Source: an uncultured Lachnospiraceae bacterium (lineage in GTDB: Bacteria; Bacillota; Clostridia; Lachnospirales; Lachnospiraceae). Taken from it: a stretch of 64,000 nucleotides of DNA. The stretch is taken from contig CANQDT010000003.1 of the NCBI GenBank assembly GCA_947593735.1, positions 1 through 64,000 on the forward strand. The letters are read 5' to 3'. The stretch's first letter is position 1; each line of letters opens with the position of its first letter. This document shows, one piece after another, positions 32,281 to 41,357 of the stretch. The translations under genes and the position numbers were made by a program. Under the pieces are notes generated by a model. It saw nothing but the letters and a program-made list of their open reading frames with translations, did no database searches and was not told where the DNA came from.

Positions 32281-34866
32281 ATGAATATAAATAAATTTAC
32301 CCAAAAATCAATGGAAGCAGTGAATCAATGCGAAAAGCTGGCGTACGAATACGGCAACCAGGAGATCGGGCAGCCGCATTTTCTGTACAGCCTGCTCACG
32401 ATCGAGGACAGCCTGATCCTGAAGCTGATCGAAAAAATGGAGATCGACAAGGAATCGTTTCTCGCGCAGGCGCAGCATCTGGTGGAAAAACAGGTGAAGG
32501 TTTCCGGCGGGCAGGTATACATCAGCACCGGACTGAACCGGGTACTGGTCAGCGGAGAAGATGAGAGCAAGGCGATGGGCGATGAATATGTGTCGGTTGA
32601 GCATTTATTCCTGGCGCTGATCCGGAACGCGGAGAAGGATGTGAAAGAATTGTTCCGTGGCTACGGGATTACGCGGGAGCGGTTTTTGCAGGCGCTCTCC
32701 ACGGTGCGGGGCAACCAGAAGGTCGTGAGCGATAATCCGGAGGCGACCTATGAGACGCTTGAAAAATACGGATATGACCTTGTGGAACGCGCCAGAAACG
32801 GGAAATTGGACCCGGTGATCGGACGGGACGGTGAGATCCGCAATGTTGTGCGGATCCTGTCCCGCAAGACAAAAAATAATCCGGTCCTGATCGGCGAACC
32901 CGGCGTTGGGAAAACCGCGGTCGTGGAAGGGCTCGCCCAGCGGATCGTCCGCGGGGACGTTCCGGAAGGGCTGAAAGACAAGAGCCTGTTCGCCCTGGAT
33001 ATGGGCGCGCTTGTCGCGGGCGCGAAGTACCGCGGGGAATTTGAGGAACGGCTGAAAGCGGTTCTGGAGGAAGTCAAAAAGTCCGACGGAAAAATCATCC
33101 TGTTTGTCGACGAGCTGCATACGATCGTCGGCGCGGGGAAAACCGAGGGCTCCATGGACGCAGGCAATATGCTGAAACCGATGCTCGCAAGGGGAGAACT
33201 GCACTGTATCGGCGCGACGACCCTTGACGAATACCGGATGTATATTGAGAAAGACGCCGCGCTGGAGCGCCGGTTCCAGCCTGTCCGGGTGGAGGAACCG
33301 ACCGTGGAGGATACGATCTCCATCTTGCGTGGGCTGAAAGACCGGTATGAAGTTTTCCATGGAGTCAGGATCACGGACGGGGCGCTTGTGTCTGCCGCGG
33401 TGCTGTCCAACCGCTATATCACCGACCGGTTCCTGCCGGATAAAGCGATCGATCTTGTCGATGAGGCGTGCGCGCTGGTCAAGACCGAACTGGATTCCAT
33501 GCCGGCTGAACTGGACGAGGTCCGGCGAAAGATCATGCAGATGGAGATCGAGGAGGCGGCGCTGAAAAAAGAAACCGACCGTCTGAGCCAGGAACGGCTG
33601 GAGCATCTCCAGAAGGAGCTGTCGGAACTGAGAGAGACATTTAACAATGAGAAAGCCGCGTGGGACAATGAGAAATCCGCGGTGGAGCGCGTGCAGAAGA
33701 TCCGGGAACAGATGGACGACGTGCGCACGGAGATCGCGGTCGCACAGCGCAATTATGACTTGAATAAAGCGGCGGAACTTCAATATGGCACGCTTCCGGA
33801 TTTGGAGAAACAGCTGCAGGCGGAAGAAGAGAAAATGAAAAAGAGGGAAGCGCGGCTGGTCCATGAGAGCATCACGGACGAAGAGATCGCGAAGATCATC
33901 TCCAGATGGACCGGGATCCCCGTAAGCAAGCTGACCGAGAGCGAGCGGAACAAGACGCTCCATCTGGATGAAGAACTGCACAAACGCGTCATCGGTCAGG
34001 ATGAGGGCGTGACCCGCGTATCCGACGCGATCATCCGGTCAAAAGCAGGGATCAAAGACCCGACCAAACCGATCGGCTCGTTCCTGTTCCTTGGTCCGAC
34101 CGGCGTCGGCAAGACCGAGCTTGCCAAATCCCTGGCGGAATGTCTGTTTGATAATGAAGCCAATATGGTCCGGATCGACATGAGCGAATATATGGAGAAA
34201 TATTCCGTGTCCCGCCTGATCGGAGCGCCTCCCGGATATGTCGGGTACGAGGAAGGCGGCCAGCTTACGGAAGCCGTCCGCAGGAAACCGTACTCGGTCG
34301 TCCTGTTTGATGAGATTGAGAAAGCGCACCCGGACGTCTTTAATGTGCTGCTCCAGGTTCTGGACGACGGGAGGATCACCGATTCGCAGGGACGGACCGT
34401 GGATTTTAAAAATACGATCCTGATCATGACGTCCAATATCGGGTCCGCCCGGCTGCTTGAAGGAATCGGCGAGGACGGCGAGATCGACCCGGAATGTGAA
34501 CGGCTTGTCATGGAAGAACTAAAAAATCATTTCCGGCCCGAATTTTTAAACCGGCTGGATGAGATCATCCTGTTTAAACCGTTGACCAGAGAGAACATCA
34601 GTGGTATTATTGAACTGCTTATCCAGGATTTGAACAGGAGGCTTTCGGATCGGGAAATTTCCATCCGGCTGACCGACGCGGCAAGACAGTTTGTGATCGA
34701 CAACGGGTATGACCCGGCTTACGGAGCGCGCCCGCTCAAACGGTATCTGCAGAAAAATGTGGAGACTTTGGCGGCGCGGCTGATCCTGGCGGACGGAGTC
34801 GGACCGCAGGATGTGATCGAGATCGATCTGCAGGACGGCCATCTTGTCGCAAAGACTGGAAATTAA
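32281..34866 (+). CDS. clpB: Chaperone ClpB
   Basis: The 861-residue disaggregase starts at ATG 32281 behind AAGGAGG. It has the ClpN repeats (about 1-150), first AAA+ domain with Walker A GEPGVGKT (Gly205-Thr212) and Walker [21 protein letters not shown], the ClpB M-domain coiled coil (about 400-525), then the second AAA+ with GPTGVGKT (Lys611) and [11 protein letters not shown], and a C-terminal D2-small domain. With DnaK it frees proteins from aggregates. No IGF/L loop of ClpC/ClpA for ClpP docking is seen. It stands alone, 20 bp before argH. Confidence 0.95.
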   Translation: MNINKFTQKSMEAVNQCEKLAYEYGNQEIGQPHFLYSLLTIEDSLILKLIEKMEIDKESFLAQAQHLVEKQVKVSGGQVYISTGLNRVLVSGEDESKAMGDEYVSVEHLFLALIRNAEKDVKELFRGYGITRERFLQALSTVRGNQKVVSDNPEATYETLEKYGYDLVERARNGKLDPVIGRDGEIRNVVRILSRKTKNNPVLIGEPGVGKTAVVEGLAQRIVRGDVPEGLKDKSLFALDMGALVAGAKYRGEFEERLKAVLEEVKKSDGKIILFVDELHTIVGAGKTEGSMDAGNMLKPMLARGELHCIGATTLDEYRMYIEKDAALERRFQPVRVEEPTVEDTISILRGLKDRYEVFHGVRITDGALVSAAVLSNRYITDRFLPDKAIDLVDEACALVKTELDSMPAELDEVRRKIMQMEIEEAALKKETDRLSQERLEHLQKELSELRETFNNEKAAWDNEKSAVERVQKIREQMDDVRTEIAVAQRNYDLNKAAELQYGTLPDLEKQLQAEEEKMKKREARLVHESITDEEIAKIISRWTGIPVSKLTESERNKTLHLDEELHKRVIGQDEGVTRVSDAIIRSKAGIKDPTKPIGSFLFLGPTGVGKTELAKSLAECLFDNEANMVRIDMSEYMEKYSVSRLIGAPPGYVGYEEGGQLTEAVRRKPYSVVLFDEIEKAHPDVFNVLLQVLDDGRITDSQGRTVDFKNTILIMTSNIGSARLLEGIGEDGEIDPECERLVMEELKNHFRPEFLNRLDEIILFKPLTRENISGIIELLIQDLNRRLSDREISIRLTDAARQFVIDNGYDPAYGARPLKRYLQKNVETLAARLILADGVGPQDVIEIDLQDGHLVAKTGN

Positions 34867-34886
34867 CGAAAAGAGGATCATTTGAT

Positions 34887-36275
34887 ATGGCACAGCTATG
34901 GGGCGGACGATTCACCAGAGAAACAGACGAGCTTGTTTACCGGTTCAACGCGTCGATTTCCTTTGACCAGACGCTCTGGAGACAGGATATTGAAGGAAGC
35001 ATCGCGCATGTCAGGATGCTTGCGGAGACCGGGATCCTGACCCGGCAGGAGAGCGGGCAGATCGTAGACGGCCTGGAGGGGATCCGGCGGGATGTGGAAA
35101 ACGGGACCCTTCCGATCGGCGGGCAGTATGAGGATATCCACAGCTTTGTGGAGGCGACGCTGATCGACCGCATCGGAGACGTCGGGAAGAAACTTCATAC
35201 AGGAAGGAGCCGGAACGACCAGGTCGCGCTGGATATGCGCCTGTATGTCCGGGATGAAGTGGATCAGCTGAAGAAACTGACCGTATCGCTCCTGAAAACG
35301 CTCCATGCCCTTATGAAAGAGCATGTGGAGACTTATATGCCTGGATTTACCCATTTGCAGAAAGCCCAGCCGGTCACGCTGGCGCACCATATCGGCGCTT
35401 ATATGGAAATGTTCAAGCGGGATTATGAACGCCTGCGCGATATCCGGGAACGGATGAACGTCTGTCCGCTTGGGGCGGGAGCCCTTGCCGGGACCACCTA
35501 TCCGCTGGACCGTGAGAGGACTGCCAGCCTGCTTGGTTTTTCCGGTCCCAGCCTGAACAGCATGGACGCGGTGTCCGACCGGGATTATGTGATCGAATTG
35601 TTGTCTGCGCTCGCGACCATCATGATGCATCTGAGCCGGTTTTCGGAGGAAATGATCATCTGGAATTCAAATGAATATCAGTTCATCGAGATAGACGATG
35701 CGTTCAGTACGGGAAGCAGCATCATGCCGCAGAAGAAAAATCCGGATATCGCGGAGCTGATCCGCGGGAAGACCGGGCGGGTGTACGGCGCGCTGTTTTC
35801 CATGCTGACGACGATGAAGGGGATCCCGCTCGCATACAACAAGGATATGCAGGAGGACAAGGAGTGGACGTTCGACGCCATTGATACGGCGAAGAGCTGC
35901 TTGTCCCTGTTCCGGAATATGCTTGCCGCGACGACGTTCCGGAAAGACCGGATGAAGGAGAGCGCGAAGAACGGGTTTACCAACGCCACGGACGCGGCGG
36001 ATTATCTTGTCAACAAAGGGATCCCGTTCCGCGACGCGCATGGGATCGTCGGCAGGCTCGTCCTGTATTGCATCGACAACAAAAAATCGCTTGACGATAT
36101 GACGCTTGACGAGTACAAGCAGATCAGCCCGGTATTTGAGCAGGATATTTATGAAGCGATCAGTATGGAGAATTGTGTGCGCAGAAGGAATACCATCGGC
36201 GCGCCCGGACCGGAGGCGATGCGCAAGGTTCTGGCTGTCAACGAGAAGTATCTGTCGGAAATCGAATCGGAATAA
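34887..36275 (+). CDS. argH: Argininosuccinate lyase ArgH
   Basis: The 462-residue product opens with MAQLWGGRFTRETDELVYRF, and the fumarase-superfamily signature GSSIMPQKKNPDIAELIRGK (serine loop) is intact. It splits argininosuccinate into arginine and fumarate, the last step of arginine synthesis. No argG lies beside it, but carAB at 40-44 kb gives carbamoyl phosphate for the same pathway. It starts 20 bp after clpB and ends before a perfect 18 bp terminator at 36294. Confidence 0.97.
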   Translation: MAQLWGGRFTRETDELVYRFNASISFDQTLWRQDIEGSIAHVRMLAETGILTRQESGQIVDGLEGIRRDVENGTLPIGGQYEDIHSFVEATLIDRIGDVGKKLHTGRSRNDQVALDMRLYVRDEVDQLKKLTVSLLKTLHALMKEHVETYMPGFTHLQKAQPVTLAHHIGAYMEMFKRDYERLRDIRERMNVCPLGAGALAGTTYPLDRERTASLLGFSGPSLNSMDAVSDRDYVIELLSALATIMMHLSRFSEEMIIWNSNEYQFIEIDDAFSTGSSIMPQKKNPDIAELIRGKTGRVYGALFSMLTTMKGIPLAYNKDMQEDKEWTFDAIDTAKSCLSLFRNMLAATTFRKDRMKESAKNGFTNATDAADYLVNKGIPFRDAHGIVGRLVLYCIDNKKSLDDMTLDEYKQISPVFEQDIYEAISMENCVRRRNTIGAPGPEAMRKVLAVNEKYLSEIESE

Positions 36276-36293
36276 GAGCGAAATCAGATCAGA

Positions 36294-36344
36294 AAAAGGA
36301 TAAGTCCCGCCGCGGCGCCTGCCCGGCGGGACTTATCCTTTTGT
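36294..36344 (+). terminator. Strong terminator of argH, overlapping a convergent gene end
   Basis: The stem AAAAGGATAAGTCCCGCC (36294-36311) is the exact complement of GGCGGGACTTATCCTTTT (36325-36342), with a 13-base loop. On the minus strand the second arm carries the TAA stop of the membrane protein gene at 36333. Confidence 0.9.
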
Positions 36345-36836
36345 CCTGTCACAGGAAATTTCGTCCTGTGACAGAAAAAGCCTCCGGCTGGACGCGCGGC
36401 GGGAGTTACAGTTTTTCGTCAGGAGATGATAGACGGGCCATGGCTCGCCAAAGACAAAATGGCGGAGCGTATCGTCAAGGAAAATTGCCGCAAGGGAGAG
36501 AAAAAACCAGAGGATGGAATACGGAAGGCAGATCTGCCCGAGAAGCTGAAAGGGCAGATCCGAATAATCCCATACATGGAGGTTCAGCCAGCGGTTTACG
36601 ACCAGCCCGGTCAGAAATTCAAGGGATGTAATGATGACGGAGGAAAGCAGCATCTGGCGCAGGAGCCCGACGCCGGGAGCGCCCGCCTGATTGATCCCTC
36701 CGATGGAAAGAAAACAGATGCCGCCGCAGAGGATCATGGAAAAATGCGAATGGCCCCGCCACAACAGTTCAAGGCTGTAATAGGAGAGGCCGCCGATCAG
36801 GAACAGATAGATGTATTTATAAAAACAGTAAGACAT
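36333..36836 (-). CDS. Small membrane protein, putative ABC-transporter type IV (PF06541-like)
   Basis: The 167-residue product starts at ATG 36836, the spacing from GGAGGAGG being better than for the ATG 36842. It has four to five hydrophobic helices (YLFLIGGLSYYSLELL, MILCGGICFLSIGG, LLRQMLLSSVIITSLEFLTG, LPFQLLGQICLPYSILWFFL), and the pattern VWDYSDLPFQLLGQICLPYS is that of the putative ABC-transporter type IV family found in clostridia. The final 20 residues (NSRRASSRRLFLSQDEISCD, then RTKG) come from the palindromic repeat and the argH terminator, so the native tail has been replaced. Function is unknown. Confidence 0.7.
   Translation of the reverse strand: MSYCFYKYIYLFLIGGLSYYSLELLWRGHSHFSMILCGGICFLSIGGINQAGAPGVGLLRQMLLSSVIITSLEFLTGLVVNRWLNLHVWDYSDLPFQLLGQICLPYSILWFFLSLAAIFLDDTLRHFVFGEPWPVYHLLTKNCNSRRASSRRLFLSQDEISCDRTKG
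36346..36398 (+). repeat. Interspersed palindromic repeat, copy 2
   Basis: CTGTCACAGGA, AATTTCG, TCCTGTGACAG is a perfect 11 bp palindrome (36346-36374), followed by AAAAAGCCTCCGGCTGGACG and CGC. Copy 1 at 9840-9890 has the same palindrome and following segment. Read on the minus strand it encodes the last residues of the neighbouring membrane protein. Confidence 0.75.
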
Positions 36837-36993
36837 GGACATCCTCCTCCGGATAAGATAACATCAGTATGCGGCGGATGTTCTCTTTTTATGCATGGAC
36901 CGCCGGAGCCGCGCCGCGCTTTCAAAGAATTTGCTGTCAAAAGCGCCGCTTCGTCCGCATAGAATAAGTAAAAACCAATACGGGGAAATTCCT

Positions 36994-38265
36994 ATGGAAT
37001 ATGGAAGTGCAGTGCTGAGAGCAAATCAGATCGACACCGGGCAGCTGCAGGTGCGGGTCAATTCAACGACAGGAGCGGAGCCGGTGCAGGACGCGAGGAT
37101 CACGCTGTCGTACAGCGGCGAGCCGGACAGCACGATCGAGGAATTGGCGACGGATTCCTCCGGTATGTCCGAGGTGGTGGAACTGAAAGCGCCTCCGCTG
37201 GAATACAGCCTTATGCCCTCCGAATATCAGCCATACGCGGAATATACGCTCGCGGTCCGCGCGGAGGGATATCAGCCGGTCGTGATCTCCGGGTCGGAGG
37301 TCCTGCCCATGGTGCGGTCGATCCAGCAGGTCGAACTGATCCCTGAGGAAGAATTTGGTCCGCAGGACGACACGATTTCCATTGGCGCGCATACGCTGTA
37401 CGGCGATTATCCGCCCAAAATCCCGGAGGCGGAGATCAAGCCTCTGGACGGAAGCGGGGAGATCGTTCTGAGCAGGGTCGTCGTGCCGGAATATGTGATC
37501 GTCCATGACGGGTCTGTCGGGGACAGTACGGCGGCCAATTACTATGTGCGGTACCGGGATTATATTAAAAATGTCGCTTCGAGCGAGATCTACGCGACAT
37601 GGCCGGAATCGACAATCTACGCGAATGTACTGGCGATCATGTCATTTACGCTTAACCGCGTTTATACCGAATGGTACCGCAATAAAGGGTACGATTTTAC
37701 GATCACGTCCTCCACGGCGTACGACCACAAGTGGATCAACGGCAGGAACAGTTTTGACACGATCGACCAGGTTGTGGATTCCATTTTTAATCAATACCTG
37801 TCAAGACCCGGCGTGGAACAGCCGATCCTGACCCAGTACTGCGACGGGAAAAGGGTAACGTGCAACGAGTGGATGAGCCAGTGGGGAAGTAAATATCTCG
37901 GAGACGAAGGCTACAGCGCGATTGAGATCCTGCGGTATTATTACGGCGATAATATGTTTATCAATACGGCGGAAGAAATAGCCGGAGTGCCGTCTTCCTG
38001 GCCGGGGATGGATCTGTCCGTCGGGTCGACCGGGGAAAAAGTCCGGCAGCTGCAGCAGCAGCTGGACCGGATCGCCCAGAGCTATCCTTCTCTGCCCGCG
38101 ATCCCGGTAGACGGCATATATGGGCAGAAGACCGAGGACTCCGTGCGGCAGTTCCAGAAAATATTCGGGCTTCCGCAGACGGGCGTCGTTGATTTCCGGA
38201 CTTGGTATAAGATCAGCGCGATATACGTTGCGGTCAGCCGTATCGCGGAGCTGAATCCGGCTTGA
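36994..38265 (+). CDS. Peptidoglycan-binding protein, likely spore-associated
   Basis: The 423-residue product ends with a PG_binding_1 domain (about 345-410): LSVGSTGEKVRQLQQQLDRI, then AIPVDGIYGQKTEDSVRQFQ. The first 100 residues form a carboxypeptidase-regulatory-like beta domain. Between them (about 170-330) lies a conserved clostridial region (YVRYRDYIKNVASSEIYATW, LAIMSFTLNRVYTEWYRNKG, FDTIDQVVDSIFNQYL, EWMSQWGSKYLGDEGY) that resembles SpoIID-like amidase-linked proteins, though this is not certain. No signal peptide is seen. The start ATG 36994 follows ACGGGGAA; the frame extends upstream without a site. I infer a role on the spore cortex or coat. Confidence 0.6.
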   Translation: MEYGSAVLRANQIDTGQLQVRVNSTTGAEPVQDARITLSYSGEPDSTIEELATDSSGMSEVVELKAPPLEYSLMPSEYQPYAEYTLAVRAEGYQPVVISGSEVLPMVRSIQQVELIPEEEFGPQDDTISIGAHTLYGDYPPKIPEAEIKPLDGSGEIVLSRVVVPEYVIVHDGSVGDSTAANYYVRYRDYIKNVASSEIYATWPESTIYANVLAIMSFTLNRVYTEWYRNKGYDFTITSSTAYDHKWINGRNSFDTIDQVVDSIFNQYLSRPGVEQPILTQYCDGKRVTCNEWMSQWGSKYLGDEGYSAIEILRYYYGDNMFINTAEEIAGVPSSWPGMDLSVGSTGEKVRQLQQQLDRIAQSYPSLPAIPVDGIYGQKTEDSVRQFQKIFGLPQTGVVDFRTWYKISAIYVAVSRIAELNPA

Positions 38266-38289
38266 CTTTCTTTTGAATCGGATTATAAT
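38262..38289 (+). promoter_or_regulatory. Promoter of the antiporter gene
   Basis: TTGACT (38262-38267), which contains the previous stop codon TGA, and TATAAT (38284-38289) are separated by 16 bases. Confidence 0.7.
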
Positions 38290-38345
38290 TAGGAAGATGG
38301 CATCAGGAGTAACGGCGATGCGAGAAATACGAAGGAGAAATTATC

Positions 38346-39530
38346 ATGGCTTCTTATGAAGTGTTTTATCAGCTGGCGATCATCATCGTTTCGGCGAAAT
38401 TGTGCGGGTTGCTGGCAAGAAAACTGCATGCGCCCCAGGTCGTCGGGGAAATTCTTGCCGGTCTTCTGGTCGGACCCTGCGCGCTCGGCCTTGTGGCGGG
38501 AAGCGACTTTATCACGGAGCTTGCGGAGATCGGCGTGATCATGCTGATGTTTATGGCGGGTCTTGAGACGGATCTGCGCGAGCTTGCGAGAACCGGACCG
38601 GTCGCGCTTCTGATCGCCTGCGCGGGCGTCCTCGTTCCGCTTGCCGGAGGGTTCCTGCTGTACTCCCTGTTTTACGGATTCGCCGCCGTCGGGACGAACA
38701 GCTTTTTCCGGGCGGTTTTTATCGGCGTGATCCTCACGGCGACGTCCGTCAGTATCACGGTCGAAACGCTCCGGGAGATGGGGCGGCTCAAAGGAAAGGT
38801 CGGGACGGCGATCCTGAGCGCCGCCATCATTGACGATGTGCTCGGCATGATCGTGCTTACCTTTGTCGTCGGGTTCCAGAGCGAGGGAAGCAGCGGGGGT
38901 ACGGTGATCGTAAATACCCTGTTATTCTTCCTGTTCGCGACGGTATTCGGCATTTTATGCTATCATATTTTCCGCTTTCTGGACCGCAGGTATTCCCGGA
39001 GCCACCGTATCGCGATTTTCGGCTTGGTCCTGTGCCTGTTCCTCGCGTACAGCGCGGAAAAGTTTTTTGGGATCGCGGATATCACCGGCGCCTATATCGC
39101 CGGGATCATTCTGTGCAATATTCAGGACTCGGAATATATCGAACAAAAGATCGACGTGAGTTCCTATATGATGTTCGGGCCGGTGTTTTTTGCGAGCATC
39201 GGACTGAAAACGACATTTGACGGAATGACATGGGAGCTGTTCGGCTTTTCCATCTGTTTTGTCCTTGTCGGCTGTATCGCGAAAATTGTCGGCTGCGGTC
39301 TTGTGTCGCGGGCGTGCGGATTTACCGGGGAAGAATCGCTGAAGATCGGCGTTGGTATGATGACGAGAGGGGAAGTGGCGCTGATCGTCGCCCAGAAGGG
39401 GCTGTCGGTCGGGCTTTTGGAACCGGTTTACTTCGCGTCCGTCATTTTGCTGATCATCGTCTCTTCGGTCATAACGCCGATTCTTTTGAAGCTGCTGTTT
39501 TCCAGGGATACCAGGCTGGAATCGATTTAG
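38346..39530 (+). CDS. Cation:proton antiporter (CPA2/KefB type, core only)
   Basis: The 394-residue product has about 11 to 12 membrane helices in the CPA2 layout: LCGLLARKLHAPQVVGEILA, GLLVGPCALGL, ILSAAIIDDVLGMIVLTFVV with the Asp-Asp pair, FFASIGLKTTF and MMTRGEVALIVAQKG. It exchanges Na+ or K+ for H+ across the membrane. The C-terminal RCK/TrkA regulatory domain of KefB is absent. It has its own promoter and 15 bp in front, and queH starts 3 bp after its stop. Confidence 0.9.
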   Translation: MASYEVFYQLAIIIVSAKLCGLLARKLHAPQVVGEILAGLLVGPCALGLVAGSDFITELAEIGVIMLMFMAGLETDLRELARTGPVALLIACAGVLVPLAGGFLLYSLFYGFAAVGTNSFFRAVFIGVILTATSVSITVETLREMGRLKGKVGTAILSAAIIDDVLGMIVLTFVVGFQSEGSSGGTVIVNTLLFFLFATVFGILCYHIFRFLDRRYSRSHRIAIFGLVLCLFLAYSAEKFFGIADITGAYIAGIILCNIQDSEYIEQKIDVSSYMMFGPVFFASIGLKTTFDGMTWELFGFSICFVLVGCIAKIVGCGLVSRACGFTGEESLKIGVGMMTRGEVALIVAQKGLSVGLLEPVYFASVILLIIVSSVITPILLKLLFSRDTRLESI

Positions 39531-39533
39531 AAA

Positions 39534-40166
39534 ATGGAACGGGATGAGATGAATTTGAGAAATTACCAGAAAGAACTGGATCAGGAACTGGACAGGATCC
39601 GGGAGTCGGGACAGATCCCGAAATTGATGCTCCACAGCTGCTGTGCCCCGTGCAGCAGTTATGTGCTGGAATATCTGAGCGATTATTTTGAGATCACGGT
39701 TTTTTATTATAATCCCAATATTTACCCGGCGGAGGAATATCGGTTCCGGGCGAACGAACAGAAAGCGTTTGTGACGAGGATCCCCCATCGCCATCCGATC
39801 CATTTTGAGGAAGGTCCGTACGACACGGATTCTTTTTACGCGATGGCGAAGGGAATGGAACGCCTGCCGGAAGGAGGGAGGCGCTGTTACCAGTGCTATG
39901 AAATGCGGCTTCGGAAAACGGCGGAGGCAGCCAGACTGGACGGGTGCCGGTATTTTACGACCACCTTGTCGATCAGCCCGATGAAACGGGCGCAGTGGCT
40001 GAATGAGATCGGGGAGCGCGTCGGGGCGGAGTCCGGCGTTACTTATCTGGTCTCTGATTTCAAAAAAAGAAACGGATATCTGCGTTCCGTACAATTATCG
40101 AAGGAGTATCAGATGTATCGTCAGAATTACTGCGGATGCGTCTATTCTTTGCCGGAAAAGTGTTAG
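39534..40166 (+). CDS. queH: Epoxyqueuosine reductase QueH
   Basis: The 210-residue product has the DUF208 (QueH) hallmarks: KLMLHSCCAPCSSYVLEYL (Cys36, Cys37, Cys40) and GGRRCYQCYEMRLRKTAEAA with the further Cys pair, forming an Fe-S cluster and an iron site. YFTTTLSISPMKRAQWLNE follows. It reduces epoxyqueuosine to queuosine in tRNA, replacing QueG. The annotated start is ATG 39534; ATG 39549 is possible. The stop is inside the terminator stem at 40160. It follows the antiporter by 3 bp, though the two are functionally unrelated. Confidence 0.93.
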   Translation: MERDEMNLRNYQKELDQELDRIRESGQIPKLMLHSCCAPCSSYVLEYLSDYFEITVFYYNPNIYPAEEYRFRANEQKAFVTRIPHRHPIHFEEGPYDTDSFYAMAKGMERLPEGGRRCYQCYEMRLRKTAEAARLDGCRYFTTTLSISPMKRAQWLNEIGERVGAESGVTYLVSDFKKRNGYLRSVQLSKEYQMYRQNYCGCVYSLPEKC

Positions 40167-40193
40167 AATTAGAAAAATATTCTAACACTTTTT
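40160..40193 (+). terminator. Terminator of queH
   Basis: GTGTTAGAAT (40160-40169) and ATTCTAACAC (40179-40188) are exact complements over a 9-base A-rich loop, followed by TTTTTC. The queH stop TAG lies in the first arm. Confidence 0.9.
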
Positions 40194-40206
40194 CTTTGCA
40201 TAAGGG

Positions 40207-40236
40207 TTGCTATTTTTCGCGATATCATGTTAAAAT
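40207..40236 (+). promoter_or_regulatory. Promoter of carAB
   Basis: TTGCTA (40207-40212) and TAAAAT (40231-40236) with an 18-base spacer, 36 bases before ATG 40272. No arginine or pyrimidine operator or leader is clear. Confidence 0.55.
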
Positions 40237-40271
40237 AAGATAATTTAGGATTTTTTGAAGGGAGAATGAAC

Positions 40272-41357
40272 ATGAAGGCGTTTTTAATACTGGAAGATGG
40301 ACATGTTTTTCAGGGGAAAAGCATCGGTTCCACAGACACAGTGATCAGCGAGATCGTGTTTAATACGTCGATGACAGGATATCTGGAAGTATTGACCGAT
40401 CCGTCCTATGCGGGGCAGGCCGTTGTGATGACGTATCCCCTGATCGGCAATTACGGGGTCTGCTATGAAGATATGGAAGCGGAAAAGCCATGGCCAAAAG
40501 GATTTATTGTCAGGGAACTCGCGAGACGCCCAAGCAACTTCCGAAGCGAAGGCTCCCTGGAACAATTCCTGATCGATTATCAGATTCCCGGCATTTCCGG
40601 AATCGACACGAGAGCCCTCACAAAGCTGCTCCGTGAAAAAGGCACGATGAACGGCATGATCACGACCAGCGAGGACTGGACGCTGGAGGAGGTACTTCCG
40701 CAGATCAAGGCATATCAGGTAAAAAATGTTGTCGCGGAGGTTTCCTGTAAGGAACCGATCCATTATGAGGGGACCGGTTATAAAGTCGCGCTGCTGGACG
40801 TGGGCGCGAAAAGGAACATCGCGCGCTCCCTGGTGGAACGCGGCTGCGACGTGACCGTATATCCGTACAATACAACGGCGGAAACCATTCTTGCGGGCGA
40901 TCCGGACGGCATTATGCTGAGCAATGGGCCCGGGGATCCGAAAGAATGTGTGAAAGTCGTGGAAGAACTTCAGAAATTATACCACTCCGACGTGCCGATC
41001 TTCGCAATCTGTCTCGGACATCAGCTGATGGCGTTGGCGACCGGGGCGGATACGGAAAAAATGAAATACGGCCACCGCGGGGCGAATCATCCGGTCAAGG
41101 ATCTCAAGAGCGGGAAAGTCTATATTTCTTCCCAGAACCATGGGTACGTGGTCAAGGAGGCGAGCCTGGACCGGGATGTCTGCGAGCCGGGTTTTATAAA
41201 CGTCAACGATGGAAGCATCGAGGGGCTGCACTATCTTGGAAAGAACATCCTGACGGTACAGTTCCATCCGGAGGCATGTCCGGGACCGACGGACTCCGCG
41301 TTTCTGTTTGATGAGTTCATGAATATGATGGAGGTAAATGCAGATGCCAAGAATTAA
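40272..41357 (+). CDS. carA: Carbamoyl-phosphate synthase small subunit CarA
   Basis: The 361-residue product has the CPSase_sm_chain domain (about 1-135, IVFNTSMTGYLEVLTDPSYA) and a class I glutaminase with FAICLGHQLMAL (Cys247 nucleophile) and QFHPEACPGPTD (His332, Glu334). It supplies ammonia from glutamine to CarB for pyrimidine and arginine synthesis. The start is ATG 40272, 8 bases after AAGGGAG. It overlaps carB by 14 bp. Confidence 0.97.
   Translation: MKAFLILEDGHVFQGKSIGSTDTVISEIVFNTSMTGYLEVLTDPSYAGQAVVMTYPLIGNYGVCYEDMEAEKPWPKGFIVRELARRPSNFRSEGSLEQFLIDYQIPGISGIDTRALTKLLREKGTMNGMITTSEDWTLEEVLPQIKAYQVKNVVAEVSCKEPIHYEGTGYKVALLDVGAKRNIARSLVERGCDVTVYPYNTTAETILAGDPDGIMLSNGPGDPKECVKVVEELQKLYHSDVPIFAICLGHQLMALATGADTEKMKYGHRGANHPVKDLKSGKVYISSQNHGYVVKEASLDRDVCEPGFINVNDGSIEGLHYLGKNILTVQFHPEACPGPTDSAFLFDEFMNMMEVNADAKN

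Noticed and set aside
32151..32281. CIRCE or CtsR operator before clpB
   Set aside because: Only a TTGACTTTTT half-site can be seen; no inverted or tandem heptad is present.
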